Shown here: piece by piece, positions 10,021 to 19,856 of the stretch
Layout of the letters: the number at the start of each line of letters is the position of its first letter
Position numbering within the stretch: the first letter of the stretch is position 1
NCBI GenBank assembly: GCA_902529365.1
Contig: CABZWK010000012.1
Location: forward strand, 1 to 61,725
Direction of reading: 5' to 3'
DNA from: an uncultured Balneola sp.
GTDB lineage: Bacteria > Bacteroidota > Rhodothermia > Balneolales > Balneolaceae
DNA: 61,725 bases
The notes under the pieces: model-generated
What the model was told of the DNA's origin: nothing
Database searches by the model: none
The model's input: only the letters and a program-made list of their open reading frames with translations
Position numbers and translations under genes: made by a program

Positions 10021-10332
10021 ATGAGTGAACATCACGGACATCACATCGCATCTGCTAAGCAACTTTGGGGCATCGGAATTGCCCTGCTAATCCTAACTGT
10101 GTTAACGGTCACCGTCGCTGGATTGGGCCTACCCTCTCCTTTCGATATACTGTCGGCCATGGCTATCGCCCTAACCAAAGCATTTTTGGTCGCCGCTTTC
10201 TTCATGGGACTCTATTGGGATACCAAATTCAACTCCATGCTGCTAATTGGCGCACTGGCCTTCTTCATTCTCATGGTCAGCATAACCTTACTCGATACGC
10301 TATACCGCGACAACGTAGTTCCATCCTTCTAA
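10021..10332 (+). CDS. coxD: Cytochrome c oxidase subunit IV (prokaryotic COX4 family)
   Basis: 103 residues with a His-rich N-terminus and three hydrophobic helices. The central ALTKAFLVAAFFMGLYWD stretch is the hallmark of prokaryotic COX4-type subunits (usually 'iKaflVllyFMHLkwe'). It is the last gene of the respiratory operon in this window. The following hydrolase starts 1 bp after the stop, so transcription may continue. No catalytic residues are expected; the protein is a small accessory subunit of the caa3 complex. Confidence 0.88.
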   Translation: MSEHHGHHIASAKQLWGIGIALLILTVLTVTVAGLGLPSPFDILSAMAIALTKAFLVAAFFMGLYWDTKFNSMLLIGALAFFILMVSITLLDTLYRDNVVPSF

Positions 10333-10333
10333 G

Positions 10334-11332
10334 ATGGACGCCCCACGCCCCATCGACCTAAGCGTCCCCTCAGCGGGCGCCATACAGGATCACCGATGGG
10401 TGCGCTTCGGCTCTTTTGAGCTACATTGGATCGAGACAGGCGACCTTTGGCTCGACGGTGGCGCCATGTTCGGTGTGGTCCCCAAAGCCTTGTGGTCCCG
10501 CCAACTCCCTCCCGACGCTCAAAACCGCATTCCCATGACCATGCGGTGTCTGCTTATCCGTTCCCTGAATACGGGTCGGACATATCTAGTTGATAACGGA
10601 GCAGGCAACAAATTTAATGAGAAGATGTCGAGAATCTACGGCCTCGATTACGGTCCCCAGGATGAAAAACGGCTCGAGACTTCCTTGGCCCGCGCCAGTA
10701 TACAGCCATCCGAGATTACCGATCTCATCTTCACGCACCTCCATTTCGACCACTGCGGCGGAACCACCGACTGGGTAGACGGCCAACTAAGCCACATATT
10801 TTCCAACGCGCGCTATCACATACACCGCAACCACTTTCGCACGGCCACCGAGCCCAACGCCCGCGAACAGGCTAGCTTCCTGCCCGACAACATTGGACCC
10901 ATCACCGCTGCCAGCGACCAACTTTCACTGGTTCATTTTGAACAGGCTGATGTGAAAGTTTTGAAAAATCTTGATGCAAACCAGGCTCATGCAAACCAGT
11001 CCGTTTATGAACCCGGACTCGAAGCTTTGGTGATGAATGGGCACACCCTAGGCCAACAACTACCTAAAATTTCCTGTGGTGATACGCATCTCGTCTTTGT
11101 AGCCGACTTACTCCCGACCGCTCAACATATACCGTTAGTTTGGGTGATGGGGTACGATATGTTTCCGACCCAAACCTTGAAAGAAAAGCAGGCATTTTTA
11201 GAACAAGCGGCCGCTGAGCAGTGGTGGTTGCTAATGGAGCACGATCGCCACCATGAATGCATACAGGTTGGGAACATCGACGGTCGATGGAAGGTTGTAG
11301 CTACTAGTACACTGAACGATTTAGCCATATAA
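10334..11332 (+). CDS. Metallo-beta-lactamase-fold hydrolase
   Basis: 332 residues with the MBL-fold zinc signature THLHFDHCGG: His135, His137, Asp139 and His140. Later ligands are likely in NGHTLGQQ and the C-terminal MEHDRHHE. It starts 1 bp after coxD, which suggests read-through from the oxidase operon, although a functional link is not evident. There is no signal peptide, so the enzyme is probably cytoplasmic. Family members hydrolyse lactones, thioesters or phosphodiesters; the substrate cannot be read from the sequence. Quorum-quenching lactonase-like proteins share this general layout, but I do not claim that activity. Confidence 0.85.
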   Translation: MDAPRPIDLSVPSAGAIQDHRWVRFGSFELHWIETGDLWLDGGAMFGVVPKALWSRQLPPDAQNRIPMTMRCLLIRSLNTGRTYLVDNGAGNKFNEKMSRIYGLDYGPQDEKRLETSLARASIQPSEITDLIFTHLHFDHCGGTTDWVDGQLSHIFSNARYHIHRNHFRTATEPNAREQASFLPDNIGPITAASDQLSLVHFEQADVKVLKNLDANQAHANQSVYEPGLEALVMNGHTLGQQLPKISCGDTHLVFVADLLPTAQHIPLVWVMGYDMFPTQTLKEKQAFLEQAAAEQWWLLMEHDRHHECIQVGNIDGRWKVVATSTLNDLAI

Positions 11333-11339
11333 CACCACC

Positions 11340-14300
11340 GTGTCCGACATCAATATCTATAGCAACAGTCATAGCCCTCTTATTCGTAGCCTACAAAAGG
11401 CGCATCGGAACTCCCTGGCACAGCGGACGACCCTAGGACTATGGAATACAGGACTGGTTGGTCTAGCCCTTTTTTTAGTTTTATTGCTACTGGAGCAGCA
11501 GTTTTACCTAGCTCCATGGATTAAAGGTATAGGCTTGGCAGCCATTGCCACCACCAAGCTATTCTCCCTATGGTGGACTCGCCGGCAAGGCCAACAGAAA
11601 AGTTTCGAAGAGTTTTACCGGCAATTCAGTCGACAATCGGGCTTTGAAGAGCTTCGGTACGCCGTGGATTTGATGCAAAGCGAGGATGCTAAGAGTAAGG
11701 TCGGAGATACTTCTGTTTCTGATTCTGCTTCTTCAACTGCTTCAGTTTCTCCCATACAACAAGCCTTCATTGATGTCGCGATCTTGCAAAACCTTGAGCA
11801 AGTTCCCCAGCCCAAGCTTAGCACTGCCTTGGACGAATATATTCGCAACTTACCCACCGCTCGCTTAGCTCGTCAGCGCCTGCAATGGATGGTTGTTTTC
11901 TTCGTTCTCGGGGCAATCACCGCAGTTAATTTTTCCAGCGGAACCCAGCGTCTGCTAAGCTTTTGGCAAAGCTACGAACAGCCAAATCCGTATCGATACA
12001 CCGTATTTCCTGGTAACACCACCGTGGAGCAAGGCGCCGAATTCACCGCCAGCATTGGTTTTGAGGGTACCCTACCTGATGAGCTCATCTTATACTTTAA
12101 AACTGATATTGAATCCGAGTACCGGAGTCGATTGTTAAAGAAGGTAGCGAGCGCAATAAACGCATCTTATACTGCAACTTATGTCGCCCCCAGCCTGGAG
12201 CTCAATAATGCGCTAAGCTACTACCTGAGTATGGATGGATTCCGCAGTCCGATATACCGCGTGGATGTACAAAACCGGCCTCGCTTCCTGGATCTTTTGG
12301 CCGTACTCACCCCACCGCGCTACACCGGGCTACCCACCGACACCCTACGCTATCCTTTTGCGCAATTGAATGGCTACCAAGGCACCCAAGTCGAGCTGCT
12401 TACAAAATTGAATAAGCCTGTAGAAGATCTTCAGCTATTCCGCAGCGACCAAAGCCGCCTGCCTATCGACTCCAGTTTTATTAGCACACTAGGCTATCTA
12501 CCCCCTGATACCCTGCTTCGCATTACCAGCCTCCAGCTCGAACAAGCCGATACCCTGCGACTAAACCTCAAAGACACCAGCGGGCTACAAAGCAGCCGGT
12601 CAGAAGCCGGGATCATTCAGTTTGTCCTAAACGCAGCCATCGATGCACCCCCACAGGTTTCCCTATTGGAACCGGTACAAGATCTAAGTGAGGTTGCCCC
12701 TACTTCGCTGCCCATACTCTACCGTGCTAGCGATGATCATGGTCTCGGTCAAGCCCGACTCCGCTATATACTGCAACGACCCTTTGCCGAAGGTGAGGCC
12801 ACCCAGAACATTCCCCTCGGCCTTGCGAGACAAGATGCCATTGCATCGTATACTTGGACACTAGATGAATTAGCCCTTCGCCCCAAGGATGAACTGCTGT
12901 TTTGGATAGAAGTTCGAGACAATGATGGGTACAACGGTCCCAAATGGGGACGATCGGAGGAGCGTGTACTGCGGATTCCATCACTTACCGAATTTTTCGA
13001 TGATATTTCTGAACAGGAGGACGAAGTGAGCAGCGATATGGAGGATATATCGGAATCCCTCGAGGCCATTCAAGAGCGATACGACGAATTTAAAGAAAAC
13101 CTGATTGACCAGCCCGAGGGTAACTATGAGCAGCAGATACAGCTAGAAAGTTTGCAGGAAGAACAGCGAGAGATTGAAGAGCGGATCAAAGAACTCAACG
13201 AAAAGTTCGAAGCCATCAAGGAAGAGCTAAGCGAAAAAAATCTGCTTTCCGAGGAGACCTTGAAGTCCTATGAGGAATTAGAGCAGCTCATGAAAGAAAT
13301 TGACGATCCCACATTTCGCAAGGCCCTAGAACAGCTCCGCGAAAACCTTCAGCAGATGAACCCTGAACAGATGCGCCAGGCTCTGGAAGATTTTGAGTTT
13401 AACGAAGAGCGCTACAAAGAGCGGCTCGAGCGTAGCATTGAACTGTTTAAGCAGCTCAAACTCACCTCCGATTTAGAAAAGTTGGCGCGTTCTTATGAAG
13501 AACTAGCCAAGGAAGAGGCCGAGCGGAACGGAGAGTCGGAGGATACTGATCAGAGTTCAGAACAAGAGACCATTCAAAACACCGAACAAACTGAACAAAA
13601 CTCTAACAAAACTCAGCAACCTACTCCTCTCACCACTCCTCTTACCGAACAGCAAAAACAAGCTCTACAAGAAGAATTAGACCGGTTGCAGGAGCAAAAC
13701 GAAGCTCTCTCCGAACAAACCACCCCTAAAAACGAGCAGTCCATCCAAGAGCTTCAAGAATTCTCCAAGGAAAAGCTCGAAGAAATCAAAAAACGCTTAC
13801 AGCAACAATCCCAGCCCAACCTGCAGCAGGATTTCGAAGAACTGGCCCAAAAAACTCGCGAACAAATGCAGATGATGGGGCAGCAGCAATTGAACGTTAA
13901 TATTGCCGCGCTACAGTACATCCTCCAAAGCCTACTCAATCTATCACTAGAACAAGAAAAACTGGTGACCGCCACCGAGGAAACCGAGAACCAAAGTCAG
14001 GCCTACATGGACATGGCCCGGCAACAACAGCGTATAGAGCAGGTGTTCAATAGCCTGGCAGACTCCCTGTATGAACTGTCCACCGAAATCCCCCAGTTTG
14101 CCAACCGAATTAATGAGCAAAAGGCCCAAACCCTCGAACGCATCCAATCCAGCCTAACTCAAATGATCGAGCGCCAGCAGAACCGGGCCAGCCTGGCTTC
14201 GCGTCAAAGTTTTGGGGGTCTGAACGAACTTAGCTACGAACTGGCCAATCTCATGGACCAGCTCCAAAATTCCCAATCCGGCTCGGGCAGCGGTAGCGGG

Positions 14301-14864
14301 GGGATGTCGATGCAGCAAATGATGGAACAAATGCAGCAAATGGGTGAGCAGCAACAGCAGATGAACCAGCAAATTCAGGACATGATCAATGACATGCAAG
14401 GCGAGCGATTGACTCAGGATCAAAGCCAGCGCCTGGAGCAGCTCTCTCGGCAACAAAATGCCATCCGAAAGCAATTGCAAGAGATGCAGCAAAACGGCGG
14501 GCTCGAGGCAGGTGACGAGCTAGGAAGCCAACTAGAGCGCATGATTGAGGACATGGAAGAGACCATAAACGACCTACGTGGAGGGGTCATTGACCCTATT
14601 CTGATCGAGCGCCAGCAAAACATACTCACGCGTATGCTCCAAGCTGAGGATGCCCTTCAAGAACGCGACGAGGAAGAGCGCCGAGAAGGTACCACCGCCG
14701 AAGATCTGCTCAATCGCCCCACCCCACCCATGAGCTTAGAAGAACTCGAGCAGCGCATACGCCAACGTCTTAATGATCCGAACTTCACCCCCTTCGCTCC
14801 CGATTACCAGCGATTGATACAGCAGTATTTCGAATTACTTCAACAGCAGCAGGTGGATTCTTAG
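11340..14864 (+). CDS. Large membrane-anchored coiled-coil protein, DUF4175-like
   Basis: 1174 residues beginning with GTG at 11340, 7 bp after the hydrolase. Two hydrophobic helices lie at about residues 32-50 and 56-75, and a third at about 183-202. A beta-rich region (about 215-540) resembles extracellular sandwich domains. The remaining ~600 residues are extremely Gln/Glu-rich heptad sequence, including a low-complexity stretch of EQTEQNSNK type and a Met/Gln-rich segment near 980-1010. This is the architecture of DUF4175-family proteins of Bacteroidota, whose function is unknown. A scaffold role in the envelope is inference. The next gene starts 75 bp downstream. Confidence 0.75.
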   Translation: MSDINIYSNSHSPLIRSLQKAHRNSLAQRTTLGLWNTGLVGLALFLVLLLLEQQFYLAPWIKGIGLAAIATTKLFSLWWTRRQGQQKSFEEFYRQFSRQSGFEELRYAVDLMQSEDAKSKVGDTSVSDSASSTASVSPIQQAFIDVAILQNLEQVPQPKLSTALDEYIRNLPTARLARQRLQWMVVFFVLGAITAVNFSSGTQRLLSFWQSYEQPNPYRYTVFPGNTTVEQGAEFTASIGFEGTLPDELILYFKTDIESEYRSRLLKKVASAINASYTATYVAPSLELNNALSYYLSMDGFRSPIYRVDVQNRPRFLDLLAVLTPPRYTGLPTDTLRYPFAQLNGYQGTQVELLTKLNKPVEDLQLFRSDQSRLPIDSSFISTLGYLPPDTLLRITSLQLEQADTLRLNLKDTSGLQSSRSEAGIIQFVLNAAIDAPPQVSLLEPVQDLSEVAPTSLPILYRASDDHGLGQARLRYILQRPFAEGEATQNIPLGLARQDAIASYTWTLDELALRPKDELLFWIEVRDNDGYNGPKWGRSEERVLRIPSLTEFFDDISEQEDEVSSDMEDISESLEAIQERYDEFKENLIDQPEGNYEQQIQLESLQEEQREIEERIKELNEKFEAIKEELSEKNLLSEETLKSYEELEQLMKEIDDPTFRKALEQLRENLQQMNPEQMRQALEDFEFNEERYKERLERSIELFKQLKLTSDLEKLARSYEELAKEEAERNGESEDTDQSSEQETIQNTEQTEQNSNKTQQPTPLTTPLTEQQKQALQEELDRLQEQNEALSEQTTPKNEQSIQELQEFSKEKLEEIKKRLQQQSQPNLQQDFEELAQKTREQMQMMGQQQLNVNIAALQYILQSLLNLSLEQEKLVTATEETENQSQAYMDMARQQQRIEQVFNSLADSLYELSTEIPQFANRINEQKAQTLERIQSSLTQMIERQQNRASLASRQSFGGLNELSYELANLMDQLQNSQSGSGSGSGGMSMQQMMEQMQQMGEQQQQMNQQIQDMINDMQGERLTQDQSQRLEQLSRQQNAIRKQLQEMQQNGGLEAGDELGSQLERMIEDMEETINDLRGGVIDPILIERQQNILTRMLQAEDALQERDEEERREGTTAEDLLNRPTPPMSLEELEQRIRQRLNDPNFTPFAPDYQRLIQQYFELLQQQQVDS

Positions 14865-14939
14865 TTTTTAGCATCTGTGAAGCTGTTCTAACTTGTAGCC
14901 TTGACCACATATTTTCGTATCTTCCAAAAAATTTAGCTT

Positions 14940-15971
14940 ATGTCATCTATTCAATTTTCCGTCGTCGGTTTTGGTCGTATTGGGCAGCGCCATGCCAAAA
15001 TTATACACGAGCATCCCGAGTGTACGCTCTTGTCGGTCTGTGACACCGATTCTAGCCATTTTGAGCAACGCAAACCCTTGGGCTTTCCAACTCTACCCAC
15101 CTATACCGGCATTGATGACCTGATCCAGGCCGAACAAACCAGCGGCCAACGATCCGATGTGGTGACCGTTGCAACACCCAATGGGTTCCATGCACCCTAC
15201 GCTGTGAAGTTACTACGCGCCGGCTATCATGTGGTCATCGAAAAGCCCATGGGCATTACTGGCGCCGAATGCGAAGAAGTGCTTATCGCCGAAAAAGAAA
15301 CAGGCAAGCATGTGTTTGTGGTAAAACAAAACCGCTACTCTCCCCCATCGGAATGGCTCAAGGACATGGTGCAATCTGGAACCTTGGGGGATATCCTCAT
15401 TGTGCAAACCAACTGCTACTGGAATCGTGATCAACGTTATTATTCGACCAGCCCTTGGCGAGGATCCCTGGATCAAGACGGAGGAGCCCTCTATACCCAG
15501 TTCAGCCATTTTGTGGACCTTATGTACTGGGTCTTTGGCGATATTGCGAAGATCCAAAGCACCATTCGCAACTTTACTCACCCCGATCTCAAGGACTTTG
15601 ACGATTCGGGTTTTGCTCAGTTTGAATTCGTTCGGGGTGGCATAGGTAGCATTAATTATTCCACCTCGTGTTGGGACACCAATATGGAAAGTAGTATTAC
15701 GGTGGTAGGTACCAACGGCTCAGTAAAAGTGGGTGGGCAGTACATGAACGAAATCGAATACTGCCACGTCGAGAACTATACCGTGCCCGAGCTACCCCCG
15801 ACCAACCCGCCGAATGATTATGGCCCCTACAAAGGAAGCGCCGCCAATCACCATTATGTGTTTCAGAATGTAGTGGACGTACTCACCGGCCGAACCGATA
15901 TTACCGCCACTGCCTTCGAAGGCCTCAAAGTGGTTCAGATGATTGAAAACATCTATGACACAGCCCGATAA
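14940..15971 (+). CDS. wbpB: Gfo/Idh/MocA-family sugar dehydrogenase, WbpB/WlbA-like
   Basis: 343 residues. The N-terminal Rossmann fold starts at VVGFGRIGQRHAK. The catalytic EKPMGITG lysine motif is present, followed by KQNRYSPP, a substrate motif characteristic of WlbA/WbpB dehydrogenases that oxidise the 3-position of UDP-GlcNAc uronate. The C-terminal alpha/beta domain has DGGALYTQFSHFVDLMYW. The product would be the 3-keto sugar used by the adjacent PLP aminotransferase, whose ATG overlaps this gene's 3' end by 17 bp. With the WbpA-like and WbpD-like genes nearby, it supports synthesis of UDP-2,3-diacetamido-2,3-dideoxy-glucuronate. Assignment to this exact reaction is inference from motifs and neighbours. 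Confidence 0.85.
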   Translation: MSSIQFSVVGFGRIGQRHAKIIHEHPECTLLSVCDTDSSHFEQRKPLGFPTLPTYTGIDDLIQAEQTSGQRSDVVTVATPNGFHAPYAVKLLRAGYHVVIEKPMGITGAECEEVLIAEKETGKHVFVVKQNRYSPPSEWLKDMVQSGTLGDILIVQTNCYWNRDQRYYSTSPWRGSLDQDGGALYTQFSHFVDLMYWVFGDIAKIQSTIRNFTHPDLKDFDDSGFAQFEFVRGGIGSINYSTSCWDTNMESSITVVGTNGSVKVGGQYMNEIEYCHVENYTVPELPPTNPPNDYGPYKGSAANHHYVFQNVVDVLTGRTDITATAFEGLKVVQMIENIYDTAR

Positions 15972-17211
15972 TAAACCCATCCCCTTACTCGATCTCCAAG
16001 CCCAATACGACAGCATTGCCACCGAATTGGAATCGGCCGCTTTGCAGCTCATGCGTTCCGGTCAGTTTATTATGGGAAACCCCGTTGCCCAGTTCGAGTC
16101 CGATATCGCGGGCTACCTCGGCGTGGAGAATGCCATTGGTTGCGCCTCAGGTTCCGATGCGTTGCTCCTGGCCCTCATGGCTCTCGATATTGGCCCGGGT
16201 GATGCGGTAATTACCTCACCCTTCACTTTTTTTGCTACCGGTGGCGCTATTGCTCGACTCGGGGCCACTCCGGTCTTTATAGATATACGACCTTCCGATT
16301 TTAACCTAGACCCGGCTAGCGTTCGACGCTTCCTCGAGGGCTCCAACACCCGTTACCAAGCTCTCGGCGTCAGCCCCGAACAGGTTAAGGCCATTATCCC
16401 TGTGCATTTATATGGACAAATGGCCGACATGGAGAAGTTCCTAGCTATTTCGAAGGAGTTTTCTATTCCTCTGGTTGAAGACGCCGCCCAGGCCATTGGC
16501 GCCAAACAATCCTTCTCCGATGGGTGTGTAGTAGGTGCGGGAGTAGAAGGAGACTTCGGGTGCTTTAGTTTTTTCCCCTCCAAGAATCTTGGGGCCTTTG
16601 GTGATGGAGGTCTCATTACTGTTTGTGATCCCGAACTAGCCGAAAAGGTTCGGGTGCTTCGCCTTCACGGATCCAAACCCAAGTACTACCACCGGATAGT
16701 GGGCATTAATTCACGACTTGATACTTTACAAGCTGCTATTCTCGGGGTGAAGCTAAAGCACCTTGATGTATGGTCTGCTGCTCGCCAAGAAAAGGCGGGC
16801 TTTTATAATCGGTTGTTTACCGAAGCGGGCTTGGTTTCTGAGGCGCCAGCTTGTTGGACCGGAGGATGTACGTCTGTGTGCCAATGGGAAGGACAAGGTG
16901 TAGTGCTGCCCTACGAAACAGTAGCTTTGAACGGCGGGGCTCACATTTACCACCAGTACACTATTCGTGTGAAAAACCGCGACTCGCTAGCTCAAGGCCT
17001 AAGCGATGTTGGGATTGGCAACTCGGTGTATTACCCCCTTTGCTTGCACCAACAAGAATGTTTTACGGGTCTTGGATATGCTGGGATTAAAGAACTTTGC
17101 CCCCACGCGGTATGCGCATCGAATCAAGCGCTTAGCTTACCTATCTATCCCGAACTCAGCCAAGATGATCAGCGCCGAGTCGTGGAAACCATTGGCCAAT
17201 TACTGGCTTAG
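15955..17211 (+). CDS. wbpE: DegT/DnrJ/EryC1/StrS-family PLP aminotransferase, WbpE-like
   Basis: 418 residues from the ATG at 15955, inside the end of wbpB; a TTG at 15943 is an alternative. The N-terminus has the family pattern [12 protein letters not shown]. The PLP lysine is Lys210 in [14 protein letters not shown], and [12 protein letters not shown] carries the Asp that binds the pyridine nitrogen. WbpE-type enzymes transfer an amino group to the 3-keto carbon made by WbpB. A segment around residues 301-325 ([16 protein letters not shown]) looks like a small insertion. The stop codon overlaps the stop of the convergent dehydrogenase gene on the minus strand. Confidence 0.88.
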   Translation: MTQPDNKPIPLLDLQAQYDSIATELESAALQLMRSGQFIMGNPVAQFESDIAGYLGVENAIGCASGSDALLLALMALDIGPGDAVITSPFTFFATGGAIARLGATPVFIDIRPSDFNLDPASVRRFLEGSNTRYQALGVSPEQVKAIIPVHLYGQMADMEKFLAISKEFSIPLVEDAAQAIGAKQSFSDGCVVGAGVEGDFGCFSFFPSKNLGAFGDGGLITVCDPELAEKVRVLRLHGSKPKYYHRIVGINSRLDTLQAAILGVKLKHLDVWSAARQEKAGFYNRLFTEAGLVSEAPACWTGGCTSVCQWEGQGVVLPYETVALNGGAHIYHQYTIRVKNRDSLAQGLSDVGIGNSVYYPLCLHQQECFTGLGYAGIKELCPHAVCASNQALSLPIYPELSQDDQRRVVETIGQLLA

Positions 17212-18380
17212 TCCTTTCCGAATAAATCCCTGGTATAGACCTTGTCAGCCACATCGCTAATTTCGTCTACCATTCGGTTGGCGATGATGACGTTAGACAT
17301 CTTCTTAAATTCATTGAGGTCTCGCACCACCTTGGACCGGTAGAATTCATCTTCTTTTAGGTAGGGTTCGTATACGACTACTTCGATGCCCTTGGCTTTA
17401 ATGCGTTTCATAATGCCTTGGATGGCTGACTGACGGAAATTGTCCGAACCGGCTTTCATGACCAGCCGATACACCCCCACTAACTTAGGATTCTGACTCC
17501 AAATCTGACGTGCGATAAAGTCCTTACGGGTTGAGTTGGCGTCTACAATGGCCCCAATAATATTATTAGGTACATCCTTAAAATTGGCTAAGAGCTGTTT
17601 GGTATCTTTGGGTAAACAGTAGCCCCCATATCCAAAAGATGGATTATTGTAATGGTTGCCAATCCGTGGGTCCAGTCCTACTCCTTCAATAACTTGTTTC
17701 GCGCAAAGCTCGTGAGACTCGCAATAGGAATCTAATTCGTTGAAATAGGCCACTCGCATAGCGAGGTAGGTGTTGGAAAACAGTTTAATGGCCTCCGCTT
17801 CGGTGCTATCGGTAAACAAAACTGGGATGTCTTCTGCTGGCTTTTTTGCCCCTTCAATAAGTAAGTTCGCAAAGGTTTGTGCACGCTCGGACTGTTCCCC
17901 TACCACAATTCGGGATGGATATAAGTTATCGTAAAGAGCTTGGCCTTCCCGCAAGAACTCAGGAGAAAACAATAGATTTTCGGTTTCAAACTGCTCTTTG
18001 GCCCGCTGAACAAAGCCTACCGGTACAGTAGATTTAATTACCATGACAGCATCTGAATTTATATCTTTTACCTGCTCTATGACCGCTTCTACGGATGAAG
18101 TATCGAAATAATTGGTGTCCGGATCGTAATTGGTAGGAGTAGCAATAATGACAAACTCTACATTTTCATAGGCTACTTTCGGGTCAATTGTAGCCTTTAG
18201 ATGGAGCGTTTGGTTCGTGAGAAAATGCTCTATTTCCTTATCGGTGATAGGAGACTTTTTGCTATTAATGAGATCGACCTTTTCTTGGATAATATCTAAG
18301 GCAACAACTTCATTTTTTTGAGCTAGAAGTACAGCAAGTGAGAGTCCTACATATCCGGTACCGGCGATGGCTAGTTTCAT
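17208..18380 (-). CDS. ugd: UDP-glucose/nucleotide-sugar 6-dehydrogenase (Ugd-like)
   Basis: 390 residues, close to the 388 of E. coli Ugd. It has an N-terminal NAD site ([13 protein letters not shown]), catalytic Cys255 in [10 protein letters not shown], and a C-terminal UDP-binding domain. The likely reaction is a four-electron oxidation of UDP-glucose to UDP-glucuronate. A second, different dehydrogenase (23355-24683) is in the same apparent operon and looks more like the UDP-GlcNAc enzyme WbpA. It is the last gene of the minus-strand run and starts 18 bp after the WbpD-like gene. Its TAA overlaps the TAG of the convergent aminotransferase gene by two bases. Confidence 0.9.
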   Translation of the reverse strand: MKLAIAGTGYVGLSLAVLLAQKNEVVALDIIQEKVDLINSKKSPITDKEIEHFLTNQTLHLKATIDPKVAYENVEFVIIATPTNYDPDTNYFDTSSVEAVIEQVKDINSDAVMVIKSTVPVGFVQRAKEQFETENLLFSPEFLREGQALYDNLYPSRIVVGEQSERAQTFANLLIEGAKKPAEDIPVLFTDSTEAEAIKLFSNTYLAMRVAYFNELDSYCESHELCAKQVIEGVGLDPRIGNHYNNPSFGYGGYCLPKDTKQLLANFKDVPNNIIGAIVDANSTRKDFIARQIWSQNPKLVGVYRLVMKAGSDNFRQSAIQGIMKRIKAKGIEVVVYEPYLKEDEFYRSKVVRDLNEFKKMSNVIIANRMVDEISDVADKVYTRDLFGKD

Positions 18381-18398
18381 AGTTCTTTAATTTTTGAA

Positions 18399-18986
18399 TT
18401 AACTAATAATAGTAACTATTTCATTTTTAATATTATATCGCTCCCTCGTCTCGGGGCAAACTGTCATACCATCCTCATCAAATGTTAACCGAATACCCGC
18501 TTTTGACATCCACCCCATTTGCTTGGCCGGGTTGCCTACTACCAAGGCATACGCGGGCACGGGTTTGGTTACCACGCTCCCTGCACCTATGAAGGCATAT
18601 TCGCCAATTTCGTTGCCACAGATAATTGTAGCATTAGCCCCTATACTCGCTCCTTTGCCTACCCGTGTCTCAAGATATTCGTCCTTACGCTCGACGGAAC
18701 TACGGGGATTAATCACATTTGTAAACACCATACTAGGGCCGCAAAAAACATCATCCGCCAAGATGACTCGGTCATAGATGGATACGTTGTTTTGAACACG
18801 CACGTTGTTGCCGAGGACGGCTTTTCCACCTACATAGACGTTTTGGCCGAGTACGCAGCCTTCCCCAACTTGGGCGCCAGACATCACATGCACCCAGTGC
18901 CAAATTTTGGTGCCAGTCCCAATGTTGGCAGGTTGATCAACGATAGCGGTTTCATGGATAAATACATTGTTCAATGGTTTGTTCAT
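18399..18986 (-). CDS. wbpD: Hexapeptide-repeat N-acetyltransferase, WbpD/WlbB-like
   Basis: 195 residues forming a left-handed beta-helix with hexapeptide repeats. The N-terminal [20 protein letters not shown] and the segment [20 protein letters not shown] are strongly characteristic of WbpD/WlbB, which acetylates the 3-amino group of UDP-GlcNAc(3N)A with acetyl-CoA. It completes the set with WbpA-, WbpB- and WbpE-like genes in the same region. A hydrophilic C-terminal extension of about 40 residues follows the helix. It is 37 bp downstream of the HAD gene and 18 bp upstream of ugd, so it is probably co-transcribed with both. Confidence 0.88.
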   Translation of the reverse strand: MNKPLNNVFIHETAIVDQPANIGTGTKIWHWVHVMSGAQVGEGCVLGQNVYVGGKAVLGNNVRVQNNVSIYDRVILADDVFCGPSMVFTNVINPRSSVERKDEYLETRVGKGASIGANATIICGNEIGEYAFIGAGSVVTKPVPAYALVVGNPAKQMGWMSKAGIRLTFDEDGMTVCPETRERYNIKNEIVTIIS

Positions 18987-19023
18987 GATTATACCTTATA
19001 ATTAGCTTTAAATATGCCTTTAT

Positions 19024-19827
19024 CTATATCCGTAAGTTATGTTGTATGATCCAGTGATAGGCCTCTAAGACCCCTGTCGTAGCATCGAACTCCGTTACAA
19101 GATGTGAGGCTTCTTTAACCGCAGGCTGCGCATTTTGGGGCGCAAAGGCCATACCCACACGCTCTAGACCTGGGATGTCGCCGCTGGAATCTCCAATATA
19201 GGCCATTTGATCTAAAGGAATATCCAGCGTTTCCGACAAGAGTTCCAGCCCCCTACCCTTGTTGGCTTCTTTCACAATAATATTTACCGAAACATCGGTC
19301 TTGTGCACCTCAAAAAGTGGAAAGTTGGCGGCTATTTCAGTGGTGACAAGGCCGTAAATATGATCAATCACCGATGAATCGCGATGGATGAGTCCCACAT
19401 CGGTAAATTTGGCAAACTCAGGTATGGCGCCTGGAAAGTTGGGGAATATGTCACGATACGCCCAGCTACGAATGGCATTGATGTCGGCCTTTAGGGCCTC
19501 AGTCACGATGGGGTTCCAGGTGAGTGTGTTAGTGGTAAGATCGTACAGCCCGCCCCCACTTTCGAATACAAAGGGCTGCCGAATCCCCAAAAACTGTGCT
19601 TGCGCCTCGGCGTAGGGCATAGGCCTACCCGTACAAATACTCATAGGCGGAATACTTGGATCATCTTTGCTTTGGAGCTGCAAGGCACGAATCTGCGTAT
19701 AATCCGGCCAGTGTGGCGATTCAAAAGGGATGGTCATGCAGCCGTCTAAATCCGTAACAAAAAGCCGTATGGCTTTGGTCGGTAGCGGGCGCTGCATCGG
19801 GTTGTGATCTACGTTCGTCTGAGTCAT
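19024..19827 (-). CDS. HAD-superfamily sugar-phosphatase-like hydrolase
   Basis: 267 residues from the ATG at 19827; a TTG at 19860 overlapping the VWA stop would add 11 residues. Motif I is FVTDLDGCMT with the two catalytic aspartates. Motif II is probably SICTGRP, and the C-terminal GDSSGDIPGLERVG gives the Mg-binding motif IV. The cap between them fits the Cof/IIB class, which includes sucrose, mannosyl-3-phosphoglycerate and phosphoglycolate phosphatases. It lies between the VWA gene and the WbpD-like gene in the polysaccharide operon. A role in sugar-phosphate metabolism or in phosphate removal from a glycan precursor is inference. Confidence 0.8.
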   Translation of the reverse strand: MTQTNVDHNPMQRPLPTKAIRLFVTDLDGCMTIPFESPHWPDYTQIRALQLQSKDDPSIPPMSICTGRPMPYAEAQAQFLGIRQPFVFESGGGLYDLTTNTLTWNPIVTEALKADINAIRSWAYRDIFPNFPGAIPEFAKFTDVGLIHRDSSVIDHIYGLVTTEIAANFPLFEVHKTDVSVNIIVKEANKGRGLELLSETLDIPLDQMAYIGDSSGDIPGLERVGMAFAPQNAQPAVKEASHLVTEFDATTGVLEAYHWIIQHNLRI

Positions 19828-19856
19828 ATAGGTTTTGTTGACTTGGCTAGGGTGAT

